Notes: a model not told the origin generated them from the sequence alone. A stretch of DNA of 64,000 nt from Chryseobacterium camelliae (GCF_030818575.1 NZ_JAUTAL010000001.1:1612001-1676000); one strand, 5' to 3'. Positions 53,518 to 62,170 are shown, counted from the first letter of the stretch. Numbers and translations are program-made.

Positions 53518-53530
53518 ATAAAATTAACCT

Positions 53531-54442
53531 ATGAAAAAGGATATCAACATTTTCGAGTTTCCTTTTAATCTCGGACTCACCAAGAAAGAGCATGAAACAG
53601 AACCGGGAGTAAAAAAACTTCCTGATTGGTTCAGAAAATTTGGTTTTCATAAAAGAATCAATCCTAAAAATATTTTCAGATTGGAAGCTCCGGAATATAG
53701 AATGGATTTTGATGAAGAAACGGGAGTTAAAAATACTTATCAGGTTATTGAATATGCAAAAAAGCAATCAGAGCTTATTCTAAAGCATTTTAACACAGAT
53801 ACCTTTCATCTGATGTTGGGTGGTGATTGCAGTATACTGATTGGAAGTGCTCTTGCATTAAAGCAGCTTGGGAATTTCGGTTTATTTTATCTTGACGGTC
53901 ACACAGATTATATCCTGCCAAAGCTATCCCCCAGTGGAGGTATTGCAGGAATGGATTTGGCAATTGCTTCAGGATTGGGCCATCAAAAACTGACTAATAT
54001 TAATGATCTCAAACCATATTTCCAGGAAGAACATATTTTTTGTGTAGGAAATGCGGAAACGGATGATGATCAATATGTAGGGGAAATCCTAAATTCAAAA
54101 ATTCATTATCTTGACCTGGAGAATCTGAGGAGGAACGGCTTCAGAAAAACTACAGAAGATTTTCTGAGAATGGTTGATGAAAAGAATCTTGACGGATTTT
54201 TTATCCATTTTGATGTAGATGTGCTGAAAGATGAAATTATGCCCGTTGTAGACAGCAGGATGGAAGACGGAATAGATTATGAAAATTTAAAAGAGATACT
54301 GAAGCCATTAATAGTAGATAAAAGATGTTTCGGGTTAGAAATAACCATCCTTGATCCTGACTATGATAAAGAAGGGATTTATACCCAACCTTTCATTGAA
54401 AATTTAATTCAGATTATAAATGAACCAACTAAAAGAATCTAA
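53531..54442 (+). CDS. Arginase/ureohydrolase-family protein with Cys in the first metal motif
   Basis: The 303-residue protein has the ureohydrolase core: LGGDCSILIGSA (97-108), LDGHTDY (121-127) and IHFDVDVLKDE (225-235). Mn ligands Asp122, His124, Asp126, Asp228 and Asp230 are in place, but the first ligand, normally His in GGDHS, is Cys100. Such enzymes hydrolyse arginine, agmatine or formiminoglutamate; the substrate is unknown. The monooxygenase-like gene follows 2 nt later. Arginine released from cyanophycin nearby is one possible substrate, not evidence. Confidence 0.83.
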   Translation: MKKDINIFEFPFNLGLTKKEHETEPGVKKLPDWFRKFGFHKRINPKNIFRLEAPEYRMDFDEETGVKNTYQVIEYAKKQSELILKHFNTDTFHLMLGGDCSILIGSALALKQLGNFGLFYLDGHTDYILPKLSPSGGIAGMDLAIASGLGHQKLTNINDLKPYFQEEHIFCVGNAETDDDQYVGEILNSKIHYLDLENLRRNGFRKTTEDFLRMVDEKNLDGFFIHFDVDVLKDEIMPVVDSRMEDGIDYENLKEILKPLIVDKRCFGLEITILDPDYDKEGIYTQPFIENLIQIINEPTKRI

Positions 54443-54444
54443 AT

Positions 54445-54753
54445 ATGAAAAAAATTACAAGAATATGGCATGGGATTGTCCATATTGAAAAAGCTGATGA
54501 ATATCTCAGATATGTTGAAGAAACAGGTATCGTACAATATAAAAACACCTCAGGAAATCTTTCGACAAAAATACTGAGAAAAAGGGATCAGGAAATCTGT
54601 CATTTCCTGACCGTTACAGAGTGGGACTCTTATGAAAGTATTAAGAAATTTGCTGGAGATGATTATGAAAAGGCAAAATATTATCCTGAAGATAAAAATT
54701 TTTTACTGGAATTTGAAGAAAATGTCAGCCATTATGAAACGTTTGAATATTGA
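54445..54753 (+). CDS. Small ABM-like (antibiotic biosynthesis monooxygenase-fold) protein
   Basis: The 102-residue protein resembles dimeric alpha/beta barrel proteins: RIWHGIVHIEKADEYLRYVEETG, then LTVTEWDSYESIKKFAGDDYEKAKYYPED (quoted in part). The TEWxSxxSIKxFAG motif is typical of these folds. It starts 2 nt after the arginase-family stop, so the two are coupled. The function is unknown. Confidence 0.8.
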   Translation: MKKITRIWHGIVHIEKADEYLRYVEETGIVQYKNTSGNLSTKILRKRDQEICHFLTVTEWDSYESIKKFAGDDYEKAKYYPEDKNFLLEFEENVSHYETFEY

Positions 54754-54769
54754 TTAATAAAAATAGATT

Positions 54770-55384
54770 TTGAAGAAAACAATTAAAAGAACACTCAGAG
54801 TCTCAAAGTATGTGATTTACCGTAAAACACTGGTTGATTACAAGGAGCATTTCTGGTCTTTCCTGGGAGCTTTCTTTGGAATCGGCATCATTGCTTTTAT
54901 CCAGTCTCATTCTCTGGCAGCTACCGAAAACATTTTCCTGATAGGATCCTTCGGTGCCTCCAGTGTCCTGATTTACGGAGCGATCCAGAGCCCTCTTGCG
55001 CAGCCGAGAAATCTTGTAGGCGGCCATGTGATTTCGGCATTGGTAGGCGTAACGATCTATAAAATTGTTCCGGATATTATCTGGCTTTCTGCGCCTCTCG
55101 CAGTCGCTTTCTCCATTGTTTTGATGCAGTACACCAAAACCCTGCATCCGCCGGGAGGTGCTACAGCCCTCATTGCAGTGAGCTCCACAGGAAAAATTCC
55201 CGAGCTGGGTTATTGGTATGTAATCTCCCCGGTTTTAAGCGGTTGCCTTATCCTTCTGTTGGCCGCATTATTTTTTAACAACCTTACTCCGAACAGGAGC
55301 TACCCTGCACACAGCCGCTTTAAGAGGCTGTTGAGAAAAAAACACCAACTTTCACATCCTATTATTAAAAAAGATCAGCCATGA
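54770..55384 (+). CDS. HPP-family integral membrane protein (TTG start)
   Basis: The 204-residue protein has four or five hydrophobic segments and the HPP motif KTLHPPGGATALIAV (about 123-137) with the earlier FGASSVLIYGA. It probably functions in nitrite or similar transport, as proposed for some HPP proteins. No ATG is available upstream of the first membrane segment in this frame; a TTG at 54770 is used as start. Its stop overlaps the zinc-ribbon gene by 4 nt (ATGA). Confidence 0.85.
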   Translation: MKKTIKRTLRVSKYVIYRKTLVDYKEHFWSFLGAFFGIGIIAFIQSHSLAATENIFLIGSFGASSVLIYGAIQSPLAQPRNLVGGHVISALVGVTIYKIVPDIIWLSAPLAVAFSIVLMQYTKTLHPPGGATALIAVSSTGKIPELGYWYVISPVLSGCLILLLAALFFNNLTPNRSYPAHSRFKRLLRKKHQLSHPIIKKDQP

Positions 55385-55725
55385 ACTGTTTAGAATGCGG
55401 CGAAAAAATCATCGGCCGGTCAGACAAAAAATTCTGTAATGATGCCTGCCGGAATGCCTATAACAATAAGCAGAATAAAGATTCCAGCAACCTGATGCGG
55501 AATGTGAACAACAAACTGCGTAAAAACTATCGTATCCTGAAAGAAGTGAATACCGAAGGAAAAACAAAAATAGCCAGGTCAAAACTTGATGGCTTAGGTT
55601 TTGATTTTGATTATTTCACAAATCTTAAAGTATATAAAAACGGTTCGGAATATAAATTCATCTATGATTACGGATACAAAATCCTGGAAGAAGATTTTGT
55701 TTTAATTGTCAGAAACCAAGGATAG
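55381..55725 (+). CDS. Zinc-ribbon protein of unknown function
   Basis: The 114-residue protein opens with a CxxC...CxxxC zinc ribbon (MNCLECGEKIIGRSDKKFCNDACRNAY, Cys3, 6, 19 and 23). A Lys/Arg/Asn-rich stretch and a C-terminal part rich in Asp, Tyr and Phe (LGFDFDYFTNLKVYKNGSEYKFIYDYGY, quoted in part) follow. Overlap with the HPP gene suggests co-translation. It may bind nucleic acid or protein; nothing more can be read. Confidence 0.78.
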   Translation: MNCLECGEKIIGRSDKKFCNDACRNAYNNKQNKDSSNLMRNVNNKLRKNYRILKEVNTEGKTKIARSKLDGLGFDFDYFTNLKVYKNGSEYKFIYDYGYKILEEDFVLIVRNQG

Positions 55726-55744
55726 CCCGACAAAAATGCCTATT

Positions 55745-56665
55745 ATGAAAGAAATTATCCTGATCACCGGCGCCAACGGATTAATTGCCCGCAAACTGAG
55801 TGAAAAGCTGAGTAAAGACTATAGTGTAAGATTTCTCACCCGAAAAAAAAGGAAAGAACATGAATTTGAGTGGGATCTGAAGAAAGGAACTGTCGATTAT
55901 GCCGCCTTTGAAGGCATTTCCCATATCATTCATCTCGCAGGGGCGAATATTTCTGAAAAAAGATGGACAGATGAAAGAAAAAAAGAACTGATATCCAGCC
56001 GTGTGGATTCTGCCCGGCTTCTTATGGAAGGGGTTAAAAAACAGAATATCAAATTAAAATCCTTCATTTCCGCTTCGGGAATCAATTATTACGGTACAGA
56101 AACTACTGAAAAAATATACACCGAAGAAGATTCGCCGGGAAAGGATTTCCTCAGCGAAGTAGTTGTACTCTGGGAACATGCTGCAGATGAATTCAAAAAA
56201 AACGGACTGGCAGAAAGAGTAGTAAAGCTCCGTACAGCAGTAGTACTGTCTGAAAAGGAAGGCGCGTTGAAAAAGCTTATGATTCCCGTAGAATATGGTA
56301 TTGGTTCTCCTTTGGGCACCGGAAAGCAGTATATGCCTTGGATCCATCTTGATGATATTGCCCTGATGTACGTATATGCAGTAAAAAACGAGTCCATCGA
56401 TGGAGCCTACAATGCTGTTGCCCCACAGCATGTGACCAATGCTGCTTTCACAAAAGAAGTGGCCGAAGTTCTGAACAGGCCGTTTATCATGCCGAATGTA
56501 CCGGCATTCCTGCTGAAATTTATTTTCGGTGAACTCTCCGCAGCCGTGTTGGAAGGTTCAAGGGCTTCTTCAAAAAAGATACAGAATACCGGATTCAGTT
56601 TCAGGTTTCCTGATCTCCATAATGCTTTAGAAGATTTAATAAAAGATAAAATAAAAAAATCATGA
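55745..56665 (+). CDS. NAD-dependent epimerase-like protein (TIGR01777/YfcH family)
   Basis: The start is placed at MKEIILITGANGLIARKLSEKL (306 residues); ATG 55736 and TTG 55706 are weaker options. It has a Rossmann GxxGxxG-like motif and the family block ISHIIHLAGANISEKRW, with PWIHLDDIALMYVYAV near residue 200. A C-terminal DUF1731 segment follows (about 235-306, including ALEDLIKDKIKKS). Family members are short-chain dehydrogenase-like enzymes of unknown reaction. No terminator with a T tract was found after it. Confidence 0.88.
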   Translation: MKEIILITGANGLIARKLSEKLSKDYSVRFLTRKKRKEHEFEWDLKKGTVDYAAFEGISHIIHLAGANISEKRWTDERKKELISSRVDSARLLMEGVKKQNIKLKSFISASGINYYGTETTEKIYTEEDSPGKDFLSEVVVLWEHAADEFKKNGLAERVVKLRTAVVLSEKEGALKKLMIPVEYGIGSPLGTGKQYMPWIHLDDIALMYVYAVKNESIDGAYNAVAPQHVTNAAFTKEVAEVLNRPFIMPNVPAFLLKFIFGELSAAVLEGSRASSKKIQNTGFSFRFPDLHNALEDLIKDKIKKS

Positions 56666-56722
56666 GATCATAAGAATCTCTCATGATAATACCTGCACTT
56701 TATTATTTAAAACAAACCATTT

Positions 56723-57304
56723 ATGCTAGATAATACAATTCATATTACAAAAACAGAAATCCTTTCAGACCAATGGTATACATTAAAAAAAGTCACCTAT
56801 GACAAGACTATGCATAACGGAACTGTCAGGACCCAGAGCAGAGAAGCCTATGATCGCGGAAACGGTGCTGCCATTCTGCTTTATGATAAAGAACGGAAAA
56901 CGGTAATACTGACCCGCCAGTTCCGGTTGCCTTCTTTCCTGAACGGCAATCCTACCGGAATGCTGATTGAAGTATGTGCCGGATTGCTGGACAATGATGA
57001 TCCGGAAGCATGCATCCGCCGGGAAACCGAAGAGGAAACCGGCTATAAAATCTCTCACGTAGAAAAAGTTTTTGAAGCCTATATGTCCCCCGGTGCCGTA
57101 ACGGAGATCCTGTATTGTTTTATTGCCGAATACTCCCAGGATATGAAAACAGCAGAAGGCGGCGGTCTTGAAGAAGAAGGGGAAGATATCGAAGTTCTGG
57201 AATTCAGCTATGAAGATGCCCTCCGGATGATTGACAGCGGAGAAATCAGGGATGCGAAAACCATTATGCTCATCCAGCATCTCAGGGTTAAAAATATTTT
57301 ATAA
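56723..57304 (+). CDS. nudK: NudK-type GDP-mannose (NUDIX) pyrophosphatase
   Basis: The 193-residue enzyme is very like E. coli NudK throughout: TKTEILSDQWYTLKKVTYD at the start, then SREAYDRGNGAAILLYDKERKTVILTRQFR (quoted in part). The Nudix box GLLDNDDPEACIRRETEEETGY is at 87-108 and GEIRDAKTIMLI at the end. It hydrolyses GDP-mannose or similar nucleotide sugars to GMP and sugar phosphate. It is transcribed alone after the epimerase-like gene. Confidence 0.94.
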   Translation: MLDNTIHITKTEILSDQWYTLKKVTYDKTMHNGTVRTQSREAYDRGNGAAILLYDKERKTVILTRQFRLPSFLNGNPTGMLIEVCAGLLDNDDPEACIRRETEEETGYKISHVEKVFEAYMSPGAVTEILYCFIAEYSQDMKTAEGGGLEEEGEDIEVLEFSYEDALRMIDSGEIRDAKTIMLIQHLRVKNIL

Positions 57305-57335
57305 ATTCTTACGTTTTCACTTTAAATCTTTTCTC

Positions 57336-57911
57336 ATGAAATTATGGTATACCCTTAGCCTTTCTTTTCTTTTTTGCGCACACGCTTTTGCTCAGAAGAC
57401 AGAAAAACTGAGCACGAAAGACAAGGCAGCAACAGAACATTTTCAAAACAGTTATAAAAAGAAAAATTATAAAAAATTTGACGGTAAAATAATCCCCGGC
57501 ATTAATGAGGTCCGGTTTGATGATAAAGTGGTCTATTACGACGCTTCGGATAAAACCACTGCCCTGCTGCTAAAAGAGGGACTGATATATCCGCAACTGT
57601 TAACGGATTATCAGATGCAGAAATTCATTGATGAAACCACAGACCGTACCCAAAAGAGATTTTTAAAGCTTCAGAAAGATCCCAGAGCCGGTTTTGATGT
57701 AAATCAGGTTAAACTCGGTCCCACCACTGAAGCTAATTTCCTGAAAGCCGGGCCACAGGTTAGGCGATTCAAGATGATCTGCAAAGACAGCAGGTTTCCG
57801 AATTCCATTATCTATTTTATTGAACTTACAGATAAAAATGCAACCAATGCTACTACTGCAGAACAGTTCATCAAAGAGGCAAAGCTGACGCATATTTATC
57901 AGCAGGAGTAA
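57336..57911 (+). CDS. Secreted hypothetical protein
   Basis: The start is placed at MKLWYTLSLSFLFCAHAFAQ, a signal peptide (cleavage after about 20); the long in-frame extension upstream lies inside nudK and is rejected. The mature 170-residue part (KTEKLSTKDKAATEHFQNSYKKKNYKKFDG, quoted in part) is basic, with no domain I recognise. A weak imperfect hairpin follows the gene at about 57922-57947. A role in the periplasm or outside the cell is inferred only from the signal. Confidence 0.7.
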   Translation: MKLWYTLSLSFLFCAHAFAQKTEKLSTKDKAATEHFQNSYKKKNYKKFDGKIIPGINEVRFDDKVVYYDASDKTTALLLKEGLIYPQLLTDYQMQKFIDETTDRTQKRFLKLQKDPRAGFDVNQVKLGPTTEANFLKAGPQVRRFKMICKDSRFPNSIIYFIELTDKNATNATTAEQFIKEAKLTHIYQQE

Positions 57912-57983
57912 TAAATCTTGCATTAAAACAATCATATTGGTTTTAATAGTTATGATAAAGTAAATCATTGACCAGTTAGATTC

Positions 57984-58532
57984 ATGATTACCGGTTACTC
58001 AAACATCAATTCATATTTCAATGCCATCTGTAAGTTCAGGCAGCTGAATCCTGTGGTTAAAGGGCAGCCATTACGGACTCATGATCCGGGAATGATGACT
58101 ATCCGTGATGCACTTCTTGGATTAAAGCAAGTTTTGGAGCATCGATACAATGCTGTAGAAGATATTGATTTTTCCATTCAGGTTTCAAGGGGAATTACCA
58201 ATCTTCCCAACATTTTATACTCCTGCATCCTTCCGCCCGGCCAGGTGGTTCCGAATGGTATTTACACGGCTGTTTGTTTTGATATTTTGGGCAGAGGTGC
58301 ATTGGTAGGTTGTGTTGAATCTAAAGTCACAGCGAAAGGATTATCTACTGTACAGCGGAAGACAAACGGCAATCCCCTGAATATTGACGTAGACGGCGCC
58401 AGTGAGAGGACAAAGTACAACAATGTCTTTGTCAACCCGAAAGAATTCTATTATCCTCAGGAGGATGATACAGAATTGGATGCGCACATTAAAGCTTCAA
58501 TACAACTGGCGGTTGGATTCCTAAGTATCTGA
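57984..58532 (+). CDS. Hypothetical protein
   Basis: The 182-residue protein has no signal peptide and no family I recognise. Seen: MITGYSNINSYFNAICKF at the start, then GQPLRTHDPGMMTIRDALLGLKQVLEHRY and ILPPGQVVPNGIYTAVCFDILGRGALVGCVES (quoted in part). The C-terminal half has charged, Asn-rich segments (NNVFVNPKEFYYPQEDD). It is followed by 1.1 kb without genes. The reading frame is complete and well coded; function is open. Confidence 0.7.
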   Translation: MITGYSNINSYFNAICKFRQLNPVVKGQPLRTHDPGMMTIRDALLGLKQVLEHRYNAVEDIDFSIQVSRGITNLPNILYSCILPPGQVVPNGIYTAVCFDILGRGALVGCVESKVTAKGLSTVQRKTNGNPLNIDVDGASERTKYNNVFVNPKEFYYPQEDDTELDAHIKASIQLAVGFLSI

Positions 58533-58563
58533 CTTTATTTTTACTATTTATAATGTAAATGGC

Positions 58564-58668
58564 CACCACTTCAGGTAGTTCGTAAAGCGTATCGAGAAGT
58601 GGTTTTATAGAAGACCATTGCTCACAGACTTCTCGATACGTTTCGCTCCGCTGCCTTTATAAGTGACG
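58564..58668. repeat. Palindromic intergenic repeat, related to the copies at 63.4-63.6 kb
   Basis: A perfect 13-bp inverted pair, CGTATCGAGAAGT (58588-58600) and ACTTCTCGATACG (58628-58640), lies inside a longer imperfect palindrome bounded by CACTT and AAGTG. It shares the ATCGAGAAG/CTTCTCGAT core and a CGCTCCGCTGC stretch with the two copies at 63378-63644. It lies between the hypothetical gene and the riboswitch. Confidence 0.75.
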
Positions 58669-58749
58669 AAAAACACAATTTTATTGAAAGTATTTGAATA
58701 AAACAGAGCCAAAACAGGTTTCATCCGGTTTTTCAAAACAAATATTTCC

Positions 58750-58757
58750 TACATTTG
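58750..58757 (+). promoter_or_regulatory. -7 promoter element of the riboswitch-metE transcript
   Basis: TACATTTG, about 40 nt upstream of the aptamer, matches TAnnTTTG. Confidence 0.6.
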
Positions 58758-58794
58758 TTCCAGAAACAGTTCTTTAACATACTTCATCAAACGG

Positions 58795-58990
58795 AAAAGG
58801 TTTTACGTAAAGTAGATTAATAGGGAACCGTGTGAGAATCACGGGCTGTCGCGCAACTGTAAGTAATACCCCAAAGGTTTTTGTCCGCGCATATCCACTG
58901 TATCAACGGGAAGGATGACAAAAACTGTTACAAGCCAGGAGACCTGCCTGTTCCGGATTGACAATGCTCTCGCGGTCTGGAGTTTTTGGC
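58795..58990 (+). ncRNA. Cobalamin (AdoCbl-type) riboswitch
   Basis: Conserved aptamer landmarks are present in order: GGTTTTACGTAAAGTAGATT, TAATAGGGAA, GGGCTGTCGCGCAACTGTAA (58844-58863 region) and the B12 box AGCCAGGAGACCTGCC (58933-58948). This is the layout of the Rfam Cobalamin family. The next gene on this strand is metE, the B12-independent methionine synthase, a known target for B12 repression when a B12-dependent MetH exists. The exact 3' end and expression platform are not resolved. End coordinates are approximate. Confidence 0.88.
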
Positions 58991-59006
58991 CATAGAGATG
59001 ATACCG

Positions 59007-59500
59007 GAATGTATTGGTTTAAATTCGGATAGCTTATTTTAAGGGAAAAGCATTGTAGCTGCACAGCTGATAAGGCTAAGAAGCAAGTCTGAACCTTCAT
59101 TAAATAATCCTTAGTGATCTTTTTGCATTTTGATAGTGAAGAATTGAGATTCAGCTTTGCGTCAAAAATTTAGTGACCAAATTCAGGAAGTTGAATTTTA
59201 TGCAATGATTTTTAAGATTCTTTATTCTTAATGCGGAAGGCAAATTGCTAATGAGGAAATCGGAAGCTTCATATAATGATCTTATTGATTCATTTTTTGC
59301 TTTTAATAATGGAAAATTAGGATTCGGGCTTTACGTCAAATCTAGGTACTAAATTCAGGAAGTTGAATTTTATGCACAGATTTTTTGAAGACTCTTTGTT
59401 TTTAGAGAAAGGCTAAATGGCTATGCTGCTGAAGGAAGTCGGAAACTTCATCAAATGAACTTTTTTGATTAACTCATCCTTTGCCTTCTTATTATTAAAA
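59007..59500 (+). repeat. Degenerate tandem repeat in the leader between riboswitch and metE
   Basis: Two full copies, about 59140-59311 and 59312-59500, share GAATTGAGATTCAGC-like openings. A conserved core TTCAGGAAGTTGAATTTTATGC lies at 59183-59203 and 59353-59374. Both end in GGAA-(A/G)-TCGGAA-(A/G)-CTTCAT. A partial third copy is seen at about 59007-59138. No open reading frame or known RNA family was recognised. The copies have diverged, so they are not recent. Confidence 0.65.
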
Positions 59501-59668
59501 ATCTGATTTAAATTTCACGACAAATTTGCATTTAAGAGATCCATGCCGTTCGGTATGGGAAAATACATTTTCACGATATCATTGCTGATCCCTACATCCT
59601 TCTGCGCTGGCATTGCGAAGCATCTGAAGAGCTTTTTGATAATTGTTTTATTTAAAAAGTTTAAGAAC
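59501..59668 (+). other. Proximal leader of metE
   Basis: A near-consensus -7 element CAAATTTG (59521-59528; T replaced by C) could give metE a second promoter downstream of the riboswitch. In-frame codons from 59543 encode a hydrophobic stretch unlike MetE and are not part of the gene. No other feature is seen. Confidence 0.4.
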
Positions 59669-61990
59669 ATGCAAACGCACATTCTGGGCTATCCGCGTAT
59701 TGGTAGCCAAAGAGAACTCAAAAAAGCCTGCGAGCAGTATTGGTCAGGCAAAATTTCACTGGATGAACTGCTGGAAACCGGCAGGACCCTCACCCTACAC
59801 AATTGGAAACTTCAGCAGGAAACAGGCATCGACCTGATTCCCTGCAACGATTTTTCGTATTACGACCAGGTGCTCGATATGACGCTGGCCGTAGGAGCCA
59901 TTCCTCCACGTTACCAGGAAATTGCTTCCCGTAAAACAGAAACTGACCTGTATTTTGCCATGGCCAGAGGATTTCAGCAGGAAGGACTGGACATCACCGC
60001 GATGGAAATGACCAAATGGTTTGATACCAACTACCATTACATCGTTCCCGAGTTTTATAAAAATCAGGAATTTACCCTGTTTTCAGACAGGATCATCCAG
60101 GAGTTTATCCGGGCTAAAGAGGCGGGCATCAATGCAAAGCCTGTAATCATTGGTTTGGTGACGTATCTTCTCCTTGGCAAGGAAAAAGAAGAGGGTTTTG
60201 ATAAATTGGATTTAGCTCAAAATTTACTTCCGGTGTATATCCGGATCTTAAAGGAACTGGAACAGAAGGGTGCAGAATACATCCAGTTTGACGAGCCTTT
60301 CCTGGCCATGGATCTCACTGAGAAAGCCAAAGAAACTTATCAGTTCATCTATGCAGAACTCCGAAAACAGTTTCCGGATCTGAAATTGATCATTGCGACT
60401 TATTTTGAAGGTGTAAAAGATAACCTTACCCTGGCCACTTCGCTTCCTGCCGATGTCCTGCATATTGACCTGGTCCGTTGTCCCGAACAGCTGAATGATG
60501 TTTTGAGAGTACTTCCGAAGACGTTGAGCCTGTCACTGGGAATTGTGGATGGAAGGAATATCTGGAAGAACAATTTCCAGAAATCTTTACAGATCATTGA
60601 AAGAGCGATCAGGAAAATCGGGGCTGAAAGGATTTTTCTGGCCACATCCTGCTCACTGCTCCACACGCCTATTGACCTGGATCTGGAAAAGAATGAGCAT
60701 GTTTTGTACCCGGAAATCAAGCAGTGGATGGCTTTTGCCAAACAAAAGCTAAGCGAAGTGGTAACCCTTAAAAAACTCGCATCCGGAAATGCAAATTATG
60801 ATGCCTTACTTGAATATGCCTACAATCAGAAAGCTGTTGAAGACCGTACCGTTTCTTCCCTGATCCATAATGATGATGTAAAGGCCCGGGCAGAAGTGAT
60901 AACAAAAGAAGAAACGCGGAGGGAACATCCATTTTCCATCAGGAAGGAAATCCAGCATCATGTGCTGCAACTTCCCCTGTTTCCTACCACAACCATTGGA
61001 TCTTTTCCACAGACCAAAGAGGTAAGGAACTGGCGCGCTAAATTTAAAAAGGGTGAACTGAATGCAAAACAATATGACAAACTGCTGAAACAGGAAACCA
61101 AGCGAACCATCCGCTGGCAGGAAGACATCGGAATCGATGTACTGGTTCATGGTGAATTTGAGCGTAACGACATGGTGGAATATTTTGGGGAACAGCTTGC
61201 CGGATTTGCCTTTACGCAAAACGGCTGGGTACAGAGCTACGGAAGCCGATGTGTAAAGCCACCGGTGATTTACGGAGACGTGCACCGTCCGAATCCGATG
61301 ACGGTCTACTGGTCTGAATATGCACAGTCTTTAACCAAAAAATGGGTAAAAGGAATGCTTACCGGACCGGTCACTATCCTTCAGTGGTCATTCGTACGTG
61401 ATGATCAGCCCCGTTCGCTTACGTGCAGGCAAATTGCATTGGCCATCCGCGATGAGGTTTGCGATCTTGAAAAAGCGGGAATCCGCATCATCCAGATTGA
61501 TGAACCGGCGATCCGGGAAGGCCTGCCTTTAAGGCAATCCGATTGGCAGGATTATCTGAAATGGGCCGTGGAAGCGTTCCGGATCTCAGCCAGCGGCGTG
61601 GAAGATGCCACCCAGATCCATACCCATATGTGCTATTCTGAATTCAATGATATCATCCACAATATTGCCGATATGGATGCCGACGTTATCACCATAGAAT
61701 GCTCCCGAAGCCAGATGGAATTGTTAAATGCCTTTGCCGATTTCAAATATCCGAACGAGATTGGTCCCGGCGTTTATGACATCCACTCGCCGAGAGTTCC
61801 TTCCAAAGAAGAAATGGTGGAACTGCTGAAAAAAGCTCAGGCCGTTATCCCGGCAGAACAGCTTTGGGTAAATCCTGATTGTGGTCTGAAAACAAGGCAT
61901 TGGGAGGAAACCGAAAAAGCCCTGATTGCCATGGTGGAAGCCTCAAAGGAAATGAGCGGACAATTTAAAAAAGAAAAAATAGAATATTAG
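59669..61990 (+). CDS. metE: Cobalamin-independent methionine synthase
   Basis: The 773-residue zinc enzyme transfers the methyl group from 5-methyltetrahydrofolate (polyglutamate) to homocysteine. The start is at MQTHILGYPRIGSQRELKKA, the family N-terminus. The zinc site is complete: HTHMC, ITIECSRS and NPDCGLKTRHW in the C-terminal half. The N-terminal domain includes NYHYIVPEF. It is preceded by a cobalamin riboswitch about 700 nt upstream, so B12 is expected to repress it. A terminator follows. Confidence 0.97.
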   Translation: MQTHILGYPRIGSQRELKKACEQYWSGKISLDELLETGRTLTLHNWKLQQETGIDLIPCNDFSYYDQVLDMTLAVGAIPPRYQEIASRKTETDLYFAMARGFQQEGLDITAMEMTKWFDTNYHYIVPEFYKNQEFTLFSDRIIQEFIRAKEAGINAKPVIIGLVTYLLLGKEKEEGFDKLDLAQNLLPVYIRILKELEQKGAEYIQFDEPFLAMDLTEKAKETYQFIYAELRKQFPDLKLIIATYFEGVKDNLTLATSLPADVLHIDLVRCPEQLNDVLRVLPKTLSLSLGIVDGRNIWKNNFQKSLQIIERAIRKIGAERIFLATSCSLLHTPIDLDLEKNEHVLYPEIKQWMAFAKQKLSEVVTLKKLASGNANYDALLEYAYNQKAVEDRTVSSLIHNDDVKARAEVITKEETRREHPFSIRKEIQHHVLQLPLFPTTTIGSFPQTKEVRNWRAKFKKGELNAKQYDKLLKQETKRTIRWQEDIGIDVLVHGEFERNDMVEYFGEQLAGFAFTQNGWVQSYGSRCVKPPVIYGDVHRPNPMTVYWSEYAQSLTKKWVKGMLTGPVTILQWSFVRDDQPRSLTCRQIALAIRDEVCDLEKAGIRIIQIDEPAIREGLPLRQSDWQDYLKWAVEAFRISASGVEDATQIHTHMCYSEFNDIIHNIADMDADVITIECSRSQMELLNAFADFKYPNEIGPGVYDIHSPRVPSKEEMVELLKKAQAVIPAEQLWVNPDCGLKTRHWEETEKALIAMVEASKEMSGQFKKEKIEY

Positions 61991-61994
61991 AATG

Positions 61995-62025
61995 ACAGGA
62001 GCTTTAGGGCTCCTGTTTTTATTTT
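61995..62025 (+). terminator. Terminator of metE
   Basis: A perfect 8-bp stem ACAGGAGC/GCTCCTGT (61995-62016) is followed by TTTTTATTTT, 5 nt after the stop. Confidence 0.9.
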
Positions 62026-62053
62026 ATTGTTAAATGTAAGGCTGTTTAATAAA

Positions 62054-62099
62054 CTAAACGCTGCCTAAACCTCATAGGTTTTGAAAACCTATGAGGTTT
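62054..62099. repeat. Intergenic palindromic repeat, copy 1
   Basis: CTAAACGCTGCCT (62054-62066) precedes a perfect 16-bp inverted repeat (62067-62082 with 62084-62099, core AAACCTCATAGGTTTT). It lies in the 308-nt spacer between metE and the XRE gene. Confidence 0.85.
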
Positions 62100-62170
62100 A
62101 AAATCATAAAGCGTTGTTTTATTTCCAAAGGCAGAAATCAGATTTGTTCAGTTTTTACTCAATAATAAAT

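Noticed and set aside
53563..53767. Minus-strand reading frame opposite the arginase-family gene
   Set aside because: Shadow of the coding strand; no start signal and no homology.
56660..56687. Terminator after the epimerase-like gene
   Set aside because: A 9-bp stem is present (ATCATGAGA/TCTCATGAT) but no T tract follows, and one arm covers the stop codon.
58903..59100. Minus-strand reading frame of 65 codons
   Set aside because: It lies across the cobalamin aptamer and its flank; no start context or family.
59007..59500. Possible CRISPR or VNTR in the metE leader
   Set aside because: Units are about 180 nt and strongly diverged, without regular spacers.
59543..59668. Longer metE start with a hydrophobic N-terminal stretch
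   Set aside because: The family N-terminus MQTHILGYPRIGS begins at 59669; the added codons are unlike MetE and sit in the leader.
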